From contig CM065377.1 in NCBI GenBank assembly GCA_033060915.1, positions 56,912,683 through 56,976,682 of the forward strand: a stretch of 64,000 bases of DNA, in the 5' to 3' direction. Both the position numbers and the translations under genes were made by a program. The notes below the pieces were generated by a model. That model was not told the DNA's origin, did no database searches, and saw only the letters and a program-made list of their open reading frames with translations. Source of the DNA: Euryodendron excelsum. Lineage: Eukaryota; Streptophyta; Magnoliopsida; Ericales; Pentaphylacaceae. Numbering within the stretch: the first letter of the stretch is position 1; every line of letters begins with the position of its first letter. This document shows positions 53,631 to 64,000 of the stretch, one piece after another.

Positions 53631-54950
53631 ATGGCTCCCAAAACCTCAATGTCGAAGAAAGGTAGGAAAACCCTAGTGGAGTAAACTCCCAAATCTAAGG
53701 GAGAAAAGAAGAGAAAAGACAAAAAGGAGTCTTCCAGGGCATCAAAGAAGAGGAAAGGAAAGCACACTATGGAGGTTGAAGAGGACTTTCTTTAGGACAA
53801 TCTCTACTTCAAAAAACAATCCAATCTAGACAAGTATGTAAATAATATTTCCTTTAGAGTTATTTTGAATGGTAGATGGATTGATTATACCTTCTTTGCC
53901 AAAGAGAAGTTTACATTTGAATCTAAAAGTGAGAAGCTTGAATAGAAATCCATAACCAAGCTTAGGGATGATGTCTATCCTGAATTGGTTGGGCATTTCT
54001 ATGCCCATGTAGAAAGAGAAAGGGATAGTGTAAGTGTGACAAGTTTTGTTAGAGGAGCCCACATTTTACTCACCAAAGGGATAATCTATCAAATTTTTGG
54101 CATAAGTGGAGGTGAAAAAATAGGGCAGAAAAATATGGATAGAAGTGCAGACCTATCCATTCTCCATGGAGAAGAGATCACTGATGATACTCTTCAACCC
54201 ATTGCCAATGAACTCCCATTGGAATTGAGACTTGTCCATCATTTTGTATGCTATATTTTTATTCCCAAAGGAGAAAAGTTTAAGTATATATCTGACAAAG
54301 AGTTGTATTTTATGTGAGCATATCTTATTGAAACAAAGATTGACTTGGCTGATTACATCTTAAACCACATTGTCAAAGCAAGTACAACCAAGGTGTTTAA
54401 ACACTTCAAGGTTAATTTATCTAGTGAGAAGAAGCGAGCCCTTGACCCTAACTTTGATGATTACAATCATAAAACCCTTTCTAGAATGAGGTATCATTTT
54501 GATAAACATACCAAGAAATGGATGTCAAAAGAGAAGGATAATGGTGGTGGTGGTGATAGTACTGCCCTAAGGAAAAGGTCATTTAAAAGAGGTGAAACCT
54601 CTAGGACTCCAAGGGAACTTTTTTCCATGGACATTGTGACCAACAACTCTGGGCAGATTGCAATGATGATCGAAATGATAAAAGATATGAAGAAATACCA
54701 AGAGGAGATGTTTATCAAAATTGATAAGAAGGTGAAGAACGGTGCAACAAGGCGACTTTTTACTAAGAAAAAGGTGAGGGAACTAAGCAGAGGTTTTGTG
54801 TCTAAGGGAAATAAGCCAAGAGAGGGAGCCTTATGTGACATTGCTCTCTCAACTGAGCACATTGGAACATACATCAAGAAACTGGTTGAAGATGAGTACA
54901 AACCTCTCTATCCTAAGGCAGCAGAGTTTGCAAAGGAGGACTTGGTGTGC
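53631..54950 (+). pseudogene. Putative plant transposon protein, truncated, with stops
   Basis: One frame from ATG 53631, interrupted by TAA 53682, TAG 53793, TAG 53943 and TGA 54315, then cut at about 54950 by the inserted Athila-type element. The Lys-rich N-terminus (KKGRK, KKRKGK) is followed by a region resembling the domain annotated as 'putative plant transposon protein': VNNISFRVILNGRWIDYTFF, ELVGHFYAHVERE, GIIYQIFGISGGE, ELPLELRLVHHFVCYIFIPKG and ADYILNHIV. Such proteins occur in Athila-related and other plant transposons; the function is not known. A Gly-run and a Lys-rich C-terminal part follow. Residues read past 54950 belong to the inserted LTR. Confidence 0.7.
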
Positions 54951-56258
54951 TGTTGCAGGCAACCAAAAATAAAACTTATACCCCAAAAAAAACAAATATA
55001 TAGTAGTGCGAGTAAGGATCGTTCCCACGAGAGTGTCCAGCCTAGTTTTATGCTATGTGAACAAGGATGGGGCGTTTAGGTATAATGAAAACAATTTTAA
55101 TAAAAATAACTGCAGAACAATCCAAATTAAAGTATCGAAATCAATCAAAAGAACAAACCTTGGTCTAAGTCAACATCCACCATTTGAATTATATAACTGA
55201 TCATCGATGCACACATATATCCATTCACACTTTGAATATTCACCGTTGGAATTATTTTTTTATCTCTCCTTATTCGTAGTTAATTAGAAAATAAGCGATC
55301 TCATTAACTCTAACTATTAAACAACCCAAAAGAAGCACACAAGGTTTAATCTAGTAGTAGCCTTAAGAATTAGAGAGATCGATGAAATTAAACAACACAA
55401 GCACAAGCGATTGCATTTAATTTAGTCGAGCGTCCTTCCTAAGATCTAATAATTCCTGACGTAACGAATCATTAAATCTTAGTTGCTTCATAAATTAGAG
55501 GAATCAAACAATTACAGATTTGATATCTAACCCAGTAGTAGATTGCAACGAATATTAAACTAGTAGGCCTCTTAGTAATTAAACGAGACAATCATGAAAA
55601 TAGGCACAAAAGAATATCCGATACTCAAAGCATAAATTGAATAATGAAAACAAATTAGATCTCACAGTTTATTGTTAATTCCAAGACTTCCATTTCCTTC
55701 GACCAAAATTCAAAGTTTAGCCATGTAGGGCCATGAAGAAAACTCATAGAATAAGTCAGATAAGAAGAGAGAAACATATGTTTACTATTGCTTTTTCCTC
55801 CTCGAATAATATGAAAAATGTTAACCCTAAAAATAAAATAATCCCACCTTTTATAGGCTTTTGAAAATCTGTAGCTCCGTAAAACCGTTCGAACACCCTT
55901 CTAACCGTCTGAACGCACTGGACTACCATTCGAATGGTGTGTCGAACACACTTCGAACGGAAAATTTGTTTTTTGTATTTTTTGAATGCATTTCAAACCT
56001 GAATTTGGCGTGAACCCGTTTGACGTACCGTTCGAACGTATCTATAAATGTTCGAACGCACTCTTGGACCGTTCGAACGCCCTTCGAACGTTGCATCCAA
56101 TTTAGCTCGAATTTGTCCCTTTTAAGATAGGATTCTCTTCCTTGGTGCTCCATAGCACCCTAAATCAAAATATAAAAATAATAAGTATATTTAGGCACCA
56201 AATAAGTATACAAGACTAAACATTAAGGGAGAAAAATATGACATTTGCATTCTCATCA
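54951..56258 (-). mobile_element. 3' LTR of the Athila-type element, 1308 bp
   Basis: On the minus strand it starts TGATGAGAATGCAAATGTCA right after the PPT and ends GGTTGCCTGCAACA. About eight TTCGAA cores, several in CGTTCGAACG, lie at 55885-56095. The left boundary is set by the TG at 54951 and the loss of the plus-strand frame. Confidence 0.7.
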
Positions 56259-56275
56259 AATTCCCCCACACTTAA
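56259..56275 (-). other. Polypurine tract of the Athila-type element
   Basis: The minus strand reads AAGTGTGGGGGAATT then the LTR TGATGAG. A similar AAGTGTGGGGGAGG motif is at about 57600 (minus), downstream of pol, as common in Athila elements. Confidence 0.7.
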
Positions 56276-57837
56276 CTTTTGCTCATCCTCGGCCAAAACT
56301 CAAATTCGCTTTCCCAAAAACACCTAGGTTGCAACAAAGAATAACCAAGCTCTTCAAAACTCATAACATATCATGAACAAACATTCTTAAACAACTCACA
56401 ATTACTTAGCAAGTATTTCCACTCGAAGATGGAGTAAATTGAATATGTAGACCCTCACGGAAATAAACACTCAACTCTTATGTGTTTAAAGGGTATGTGT
56501 ATCGCTCAAATTCATTCCAATGGAAGTGATCTACCATAGGCTTGCATATCTTCTCAGTCTCCAGCACTAGGATCACATACATAACACGAATTATAAGGAC
56601 TTTTCAAGGGTTGTAACGAGGTTTAGGATCAAGATGAGAAATATTTAGGAATGTAGTTCAAAAACCATTGAAACTAGTGGAGCAAAAATGAATCAACTCA
56701 AGTTCAAATATATAAGACATGTAAAACCAATCACTCCATTCAACAGCTTCTGTTGTTGTATATATCGCATATAGATAGACCCATTTCTTAGAATTATAGG
56801 AGCGATTATGAACATAGATAGTTTGTAACATTAACAGCAATTTCCTCTATCACTTCCCTTCTTCCTTTCACTTTGTTCTCTTTTTTTTTCTTTTTTTTTT
56901 TCAAAATTACATCAACAAGGGAACTCACAAATTGAGAATGAAAACATGTTCCATTTCACCAGTCATAGCCCTACCACAAATCCGGATACCCCCACACTTA
57001 TTTCTCACACACCCATACGTATCATAATGATGAACAATACTCCACTAGCTCTACGGCTTGGGTAAAGGCATTGTTTTTTTTTTTTTTTTAGGTTTAAAGC
57101 TTGTAATGTGGGTTCACCATAAATAAAAAAAAAAACAACACATAAAACTTAAAGGGGTTCACAAAGGGAAAAATTAATTACAAGGTAGGCTATTTGGCTT
57201 ATATAGCTTATAACAAAGAGGGCCTTAATCATGTTCATACATGCATGTGTCAATATGACCTCAAAGAGAATCAAGGCAAGTTTTAGAAAAACAAATCCAT
57301 GGAAGAATATCTCACATTAAAAAAAAATATTAAGACTGATATGGATGTGTCAGTTTGAAGGCTCAAACTCTCACCGACTTTGGTTTACCAAATCTAGTCT
57401 CTCCAGTCTCAAGGAAAATAACTAGACTAATAAATTCTAAGTTGGAAAATTACTTATTCAATCATGTTATGAATTCTTCAAGCTTAATTGAATCTTTCTC
57501 ATGACATACACAACCAAAAGCCGTTGAAAACCCCAAAAACAAAAAAAAAAAAAGTTTTTTTTCAAAATAAATTAAAATACGAAGACACAACCTAAATACC
57601 CTCCCCCACACTTGAAACTTACATTGTCCCCAATGTAAAGTGAAATGCAAAGAAATGGTAGAAATAACCAATATATAAATGCGAAAGAAGAAAAGAAGAA
57701 CGAACTTCCCTTGGGTTGCCTCCCAAGCAGCGCCTTTGTTTATTGTTGTGGGTTCAACTCAATGCTTCCTTCTTCAATCATTATAAATCAGATCCTCAAG
57801 GTCCAGTTTCTTCATATTCTTTACTTGGAAACCTTCC
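56276..57837 (-). other. 3' untranslated region of the Athila-type element (no gene)
   Basis: About 1.56 kb, AT-rich with T- and A-runs (56880-56903, 57073-57089, 57540-57554). No frame matches a known domain. An envelope-like ORF, present in some Athila elements at this place, is not seen. Confidence 0.55.
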
Positions 57838-60034
57838 TAGAAATGCTCAAGTCGTTGTCCATTCACCTTGAATACTTTGGAAGTAGCTAAGTTTTGAATT
57901 TCAACTGCACCATGAGGAAAAACATTAGTAACGACAAAAGGTCCAATCCAACGAGGACGCAACTTACCCGGAAACAAACGAAGCCGTGACTGGTATAGAA
58001 GGACTTTTTAACCAACTTGAAACTCCTTTCTAGAGATCATTTTGTCATGAAAAGTCTTCATCTTTTTCTTGTAAATCCTTACACTCTCATAGGCATCATT
58101 GTGAATTCCCTCTAACTCTTGTAGTTGCAATTTCTTATGTTCTCCACTTTCATCCATCTTCATGTTGAAACTCTTGATAGCCCAATAAGTTTTATGTTCT
58201 AACTCAACTAGGAGGTGGCACAATTTTTCAAATACCAATCGATAAGGTGACATACCAATGGGCATCTTATATACAGTTTGATACGCCCACAAAGCATCAT
58301 CCAAGTGCAAACTCCAATCTTTTCTACTTGGATTCACTGTCTTTCTGATGATGGACTTGATCTCTTGATTTGACACATTCACTTGTCTACTAGTTTGCGA
58401 ATGATAGGCAGTTGAGACCTTGTGCATCACATGGTACTTTTTTAATAAAGTCACCACAGTTCGATTGCAAAAGTAAGTGCCTCGATCACTTATTAGAGCT
58501 CTTGAAATTCCAAACCTGGAGAATATGTTAGATTTGATAAAATCTGTAACAACTTTAGAATCATCAGTCCTGGTGGTTTTAGCTTCCACCTATTTTGAGA
58601 CATAATCAACAACAAACAAAATATAAACATAACCGAAAGATACAAGGAACAGTCCCATGAAATCGATGCCCCAAACATCAAAAATTTCACAAAATATTAT
58701 GGGGCTTTGTAGCATCTCATTCCTTTGGGATATATTACCTATCTTTTGACAAGGATCACATGACTTATGAAAAGAATATGAATCTCGAAATAAAGATGGC
58801 CAATAGAAACCACATTCTAGTACTTTTCCCACCATCCTCTTAGCTCCAAAGTGACCTCAACAAGCATAAAAATGACAAAAGGTAAGAATTGAAATAATTT
58901 CACTTTCAAGAATGCACCTTCTTATCACTTGATCCGCACAATGCTTCCATAAGTATGGGTCATCCCATACATAGTATTTGGCATCACTCTTGATCTTATC
59001 TCTTTGAGCCTTAGACAAACCAGGAGGTAGTATGTTAGTAACCAAATAATTTACAATATTTGCATACCAAGGTAATGCACACTGGGGAGAACAATTGCTC
59101 GTCAGGGAATGTTTCCTGCAAATGAAGTTCATCCTCCACATGAGCTAAACGACTCAAATGATCAATGACACGATTTTCTGTTCCTCTTTTATCTTTAATC
59201 TCCAAATCAAATTCACTTAAGATAAGTATCCATCTTATTAACCTTGGTTTTGCCTCTTTCTTAATCATCAAATAACAAAGAGCTGCATGATCAGAGTAAA
59301 CAATGACTTTAATGCCAAGTAAATAAGATCGAATCTTTTCTAAAGCAAAAAGAACAGCTAAAAGTTCTTTTTCAGTAGTAGTATAATTTCTCTGGGCATC
59401 ATTCAAAGTTCTGGAAGCATAATAAATGGTATGAGACGCTTTTCCAATTCTTTGACCCAAGACAGCGCCTACTGCATAATCACTTGCGTCGCACATTATC
59501 TCGAAAGGGACGCTCCAGTCAAGGGGCTAGATAACTGGGGTTGAAGTCAATAGTTCCTTTAGTTTATCAAACACCTTTTTACATGCCTCGTTGAACTCAA
59601 AAGCCACATCCTTGTATAGCAATTTGCATAGTTGTAGTGCTATTTTGGAGAAACCCTTGATGAATCTTCGATAAAAAAACGTACATGTCTTAGAAAAGAA
59701 CGAACTTCCCGCACACTAGTGAGATAAGATAAAGATTGAATAATGTCAATTTTAGCTTCGTCTACCTCAATTCCCCTAGATGAAACAACATGACTTAAAA
59801 CTATACCTTGTTTAACCATAAAATGACATTTTTCAGAGTTCAACACAAGGTTAGTTTCTATGCATCTTTGAAGGATAAGTGTAAGTTTATACAAACAATT
59901 ATCAAAGGAGTTTCCATAGACTGTGAAATCATCCATAAATACTTCTATGATATACTCAATATAATCTGAAAATATGCTAACCATACACCTTTGGAAAGTG
60001 ACTGGGGCGTTGCAAAGGACAAAGGGTATGCGAC
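57838..60034 (-). pseudogene. pol: Athila-type pol fragment: RT (partial), RNase H, integrase
   Basis: Minus strand. RT begins mid-domain, with the catalytic FMDDF at about 59939-59925 and LVLNSEKCHFMV after it. A frameshift at a T-run near 59677 and a stop near 59528 follow. RNase [42 protein letters not shown] (59496-59130), with its acidic residues present. A frameshift near 59100 leads into integrase: H-H-C-C zinc region (FCHFYAC, a stop near 58858, then CDPCQKIGN) and the core Asp in WGIDFMG, Asp in LISDRG and Glu in NVSNQEIK. More stops lie near 58590 and 58008; the end EHF-stop is at 57838-57840. Not functional. Confidence 0.88.
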
Positions 60035-63000
60035 TGTAAGCACCCCATTTTTTTGCCCTCTCGGCAATCTCCAGTCCGTCCAGACTTGTATTTAAGTCAA
60101 TATGGACATATTCTGAGTCAGCTCAATTTTTCAAGTCTAATTTAGTTAATCCATTGCTTCGCGGGCCCGTCGGGCCCAAATAGAGGCAAAATTACCAAAA
60201 TGCCATTGGGGGCATTGTTCGGTCCAATTCCAATGGGCACGTCTTTTCGAAGACGATAAATTTCCTTTTCAAATCCAATTCCAATCAAACTTCAAGTCCA
60301 ATTCCAAATTCCAATCCGTCCCTCGAGAAAGTTGATTCCTCGAGGCAGTAAGTCTATCCTATCTAGCACGTTTTTTGAAGTAAGTTCTTCGAAACGATAA
60401 GTCCCTTTAAACTCGTCGACCGAGACGAGACCCTAAGTCCCCAAGATGGTAGAACGATTCACCTTTGGCGCTTGCTAGCCTGCCAATGCAGAAATGTCCA
60501 TTTCAGCACGCCTTCCCAGAAAGTTGATTCCTCAAGCGCTAAGTCCATCTAGCAGCTTCCCGAGATCAAGCAGTCTTGGGAATGATTGCGAACCGTCAGA
60601 GTAGCGAAAGTACTCATAAACATCGCAACCGTCAGAGTGACGGAAACACTCATAAACAGGTCGATATAGGAAATTGCCAACAAACCCTTGTATCACAGGA
60701 CCGCTGTCAGAGTGGCAGAAACACTCAAAACCCAGGTCAACACCGATGCCTGCTAGCCCACTTCAGTGAAAAATGACCAAACTGCCCTTAGGGCCATTTT
60801 CGGCACGGTAAGTCCTCCTTTTCAAGATTGTCTTAAAGGCAATACAGCATGATTAGGTGCCTTCTAGTCAGTTTCAAGACAATTCTGAGACTTTCCGGTC
60901 AAGATGACCATTTTGCCCCTAAGCATCCGAACGCCCCAGGAACCATACCGGCTCTAGGTATCAAACCGGTAACCTCCTGAGAATGTTTTTTATAGTATTC
61001 CCGACCTTTCATTATCTCTTCGGATCATTCTAAGTCAATTCCAACAAACCCGGTGCAAAATGATCGTTTTGCCCCTTGTGGGCCGATCGCCTTTTCTGAC
61101 CACACCGGCTCTGGATATCAAACCGGTAACCTCCTGGGACATTCAAAATAATATTTCCAAACCTCGAGTCTTCTTCCGGGACATTCTGAGTACGTCCCAG
61201 CAACTTTTTGGCTCGATTGACCATTTTACCCCTAATGGCCTGGTCAACCTTTCCAACACATCTTGACATCATTCTTCAAGTCCGTTAGCCCCAGGACCCT
61301 ATTCTAAGGGTTCCTGTCCCTTTCCAGCCTTTCGGGTCATTCCCGGCCCCTTCAAATCATTCCCTGACCTTCTAGAGCCACTCCTAGTGAAGTCAGGCTC
61401 AAAATTGTATGGTAGTCACTAGTATAGGTGCCCAAATCTTCTAAAGATATGTTGCTTGCCGACTTAAAAGCTTCCCTAAGTGGTGCCAAGCCAAAAATTG
61501 GCCTGGCGCCAATGTGTTCTTTGGCCTGGTGCCACTGCAACAGGCACTAGGTTGTTCTTTTCTCTATAAATACAGAGCCTCTTTCAGCATGAAGGGGGTC
61601 CGTAAACTCAGTCTAAAAACCCTAATCTTTGATATACAGAGCTCGTAGCCTCCCTAAACCCTAGTTTTCTTTAGGTTTTCCAAACCCTAGCCCTCATACA
61701 CATACCCTAGCTCTCATATACTCCTATACACTCATACACTAGCCTCCAAAGCCTCCATTGAAGACTTGAAGTGCTGCAACCCGAAGCTCTTGAAGATCAA
61801 GACAAGTTCCTGAAGATCATGACACAAACTGAAGTGAAGACCAAAGTAAAGCAAGAAAAACAAAGCACGCAAAGCAAAGTAAAATAAAGAAGACACAAGG
61901 TAGGCTCTTGATTTAAGTTTACGCATTTTCTCTCTCTCTCTTCTCCCTCCGAACCCACTTAGGTGTTCTTCTATTTTAATCCCCTATCTTTTTTCCCCCT
62001 TTTTCTTGCATGCTTGAAACAAGGGACTTCCCGGTCCATGTGTAGGATTAGGCTATTAACAGTAACCGTGTCGGGGGCTTTCTCTGAGTCTAACCGGAGA
62101 CCACAAGGGTTCGGCCTCCTTGATTATGTGGTGAAGCCTTAACCTTGTATGTTCACGATCCCAACTTGCATTATGCATATCATGATTTCGCATCTCTCCA
62201 AAATTTGTTTTTAAACTTGTTTTCGAACTCTTGCATTAAAATTGTTTTCAAACTTGCATTGAATTTTCTTCTTCAAAACTTGTTTTGAAAATCACAATCC
62301 TAAGGTGATTCTAGCCTTTCCATGGCTAGGGTTGCTTTAGAAAAGTGTTACATTTAAAGTGACCAATATGGTTCATATTTTCAAATCATTGTTATTTTCA
62401 AAACCACTATCTTTGAGTGGTTTTAACCTTCTTATTATTAGAATCGCGTTAGGAAAGTGAGATGTTTTTATGGACATTCTAAAAATCTCCTTTCAAATCT
62501 ATCTTTCTAAAAGTCCTTCTTTCCAATACACCTTTTGAAAACTCTATCAAAATTCCTTTCCAAAATTGTTTTCTAAAGCAATCCCTTCAAAGATCTATTT
62601 TCCAAAATGTCTTCTTAAACTCCTTTCCAAAACGCCTTCTTCAAATTCACTTTCTAGAAACACTCCCTAAACGCTTTCCTAAAAACTCTTTCCAAAAACT
62701 CCTTTTTAGGATCTCCCTCTAAAAATCTTCCTTTCTAAAAAAAAAACTCACTTTCCAAAATCTCTTTCCTTACAGCCTAAGTCAAGCCCTAGAACCAACG
62801 ATTAGGAAACCCTAATTTCCTTACTTAAAACATGATTTTCAATCTTGTCTTAAAGGCTAGGTTTCCAAAATCTCCTTTTTCACATCTAAATTATAAGTTA
62901 CCAAAGCCTATTTTCTACATCAAAACTATAGTCTTCCCAAAATCTAGAATTTCAAAAACATCATCTTTCCAAATCCATGTTAAATCAAATCCTCCGTTTT

Positions 63001-64000
63001 AGGAAACCAAATCCAATCTCCCCGTTCAGGAAATTAGATCCCATCTTCCGTCTTTGGAAATAAAATCCAATTTTTCGTTTTCGGAAAATAAGAATCTCAA
63101 TCCTTCCTAGTTTAAACCTTTCTTAATCCACTCCTTCCTAATCTCATACTTTCCTAAACCTTAAATTTTCAAAACTTAAACATTTAAATCTTTCTATAAA
63201 CTTTAAACTTCCAAATCTTTCCTAATTCCACACATTTCCAAATTTAAATTTTCCAAATCTAAGTTTTCAAATTTTTCTTAAACTCAAACATTTCCTAATC
63301 TCAAGTATTTCTAAAACTCAAATTTCAAATCTTTCCAAATCCTAAACTTTCTAAATTCCAAACTTTCTAAATTTCAAATCTTTCCTAATTTAAAACTTTC
63401 GAAACCTTCTTAAGTTAAAACTTTCTAAAAGCGAAACCTTTCCTAAGTTAAAACTTTCTAAATTTCAAAACTTTCTTAACTCAAAACTTTCTAAATCCTA
63501 AACTTTCTAAAATTCTAAATCTTTCTTAAATTAAACTTTTCCTAATTCAACTCTTTCCAAAAATCAACTCATTCTTAAAAAGAAGACTTTCCAATTTCAA
63601 AACTTTCCAATTTTAATTCTTTCCTAATTTGAAATCTTTCCTAAAACGAAACTTTCATATTTCGAAAACTTTCCTAATTCGAAACCTTTTCTAAAATGAC
63701 GCTTTCCTAAAATGAAACTTTCCTATTTTGAAACTTTCCTAACTCGAATCTTTCCTAAATTCCAACTTCTCTAATCTTCCAAGTCCATCATTCGAGTCAA
63801 ATCTTTCTTAAATTTCAAGTCTTTCCTAAGTTTCATCTTTCCTAAGTATAGGTTTCATGAAACCAAGTTTTTCAAAATCAATCTTTTCAAATCTTCCAAT
63901 CAAAGATCAAAGTCTAGTCTTTTCAATTCCAAAATTCCAAATTCCAATTTTCTATTCTAATTTCAAATCAAAATCTCTTTTTTAAATCAAACATTCTATT
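60035..64000 (+). mobile_element. Giant LTR e (plus strand), runs off the window
   Basis: Starts TGTAAGCACCCC at 60035 inside Athila pol. Hairpin units at 60597-60730 (GAGTAGCGAAAGTACTC, GAGTGACGGAAACACTC), ~154-bp repeats 60900-61270, TATA box 61565-61572, leader, AAATAAAGAAGACACAAGGTAGG block near 61882, pyrimidine-biased tract from 62460 to the end. It shares the CTTTAAGACAATCTT block (inverted, near 60830) with the element 3 LTRs, so it is of that subfamily. Whether it is a solo LTR or a 5'LTR cannot be told. Confidence 0.9.
61565..61572 (+). promoter_or_regulatory. TATA box of LTR e
   Basis: TATAAATA within CTCTATAAATACAGAGCC. Confidence 0.75.

Larger units (their letters stand above)
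54951..60034 (-). mobile_element. Athila-type Ty3/Gypsy retrotransposon, 5' part missing
   Basis: On the minus strand: RT (from its middle), RNase H, integrase (60034-57838), 3' UTR, PPT, 3'LTR (56258-54951). The part before RT is lost where giant LTR e begins (60035). It interrupts the plus-strand pseudogene at 54950. The lineage call rests on RT FMDDF, the GNISRRNEM-like integrase segment (GNISQRNEM) and the CHLPVELEHK-like segment. Confidence 0.82.

Noticed and set aside
53006..55200. A host gene with TATA box and long Lys-rich protein
   Set aside because: The frame carries four internal stops, matches plant transposon proteins, and its 3' end is cut by an Athila-type LTR.
1..64000. Search by eye for CRISPR arrays, tRNA or rRNA genes, and bacterial operons
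   Set aside because: No equal-length spacer pattern, no cloverleaf or rRNA core sequence was seen; repeats are satellite-like or LTR-derived, and only the PBS recalls a tRNA.

Overview
This window looks like intergenic, repeat-packed nuclear DNA from a flowering plant. I see no host single-copy gene, tRNA, rRNA or CRISPR array. Almost every base belongs to LTR retrotransposons nested inside one another. The species cannot be named from the sequence; large genome size is an inference from the depth of nesting.

Most of the window (1-53005 and 60035-64000) is one family with giant LTRs of about 4.65-5.6 kb, beginning TG(T)AAGCACCCC and ending GGGCGCGACA. Its single visible primer-binding site matches the 3' end of tRNA-Arg(ACG) as I recall it. 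Its gag has the signature of the Ty3/Gypsy Tat/Ogre group: an H-x5-H-x4-C knuckle and a PPLEEKEY motif. No copy has protease, reverse transcriptase, RNase H or integrase, so it is a non-autonomous gag-only family. Sense order is 5'LTR, PBS, leader, gag, a repeat-rich spacer of about 1.9 kb, an ANTISENSE gene with a plant mobile domain (PMD), polypurine tract, 3'LTR. The antisense gene has an intron of about 0.9 kb ending just before its ATG and, in two copies, a second intron of about 90 bp near its 3' end.

Layout. Element 1 (minus, <1-17862): antisense-gene remnant and spacer (1-4449), nested solo LTR a (4450-10038, TSD TCAGT), gag remnant and leader (10044-12644), PBS (12645-12662), 5'LTR (12665-17862). 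It sits in the leader of element 2 (plus): leader and gag (17863-20656), spacer, antisense PMD gene (22616-25349), PPT, 3'LTR (25815-30517). Element 2 sits in the 3'LTR of element 3 (minus, 30518-52881): 3'LTR part, PPT, antisense PMD gene (35046-38045), spacer, gag split by solo LTR b (40034-44683, TSD GGTCC), a plus-strand LTR fragment (46929-49184), and a truncated 5'LTR (49185-52881). A short older LTR end follows (52882-53005).

From 53006 to 60034 the DNA is different. A plus-strand transposon-protein pseudogene (53631-54950) is cut by a minus-strand Athila-type Ty3/Gypsy element (LTR 54951-56258, pol 57838-60034) that lacks its 5' part. That element is cut in turn by another giant LTR (60035 to the window end).

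The LTR U3 regions carry structured satellite-like arrays. One is an array of about 33 hairpin units of 29-30 bp in which stem bases covary and units are ordered as an A-B-C trimer. Another is a 78-80 bp array with C(UUCG)G-type hairpins. The antisense spliced PMD gene and these arrays are the features most worth following up. All coding regions carry stops or frameshifts.
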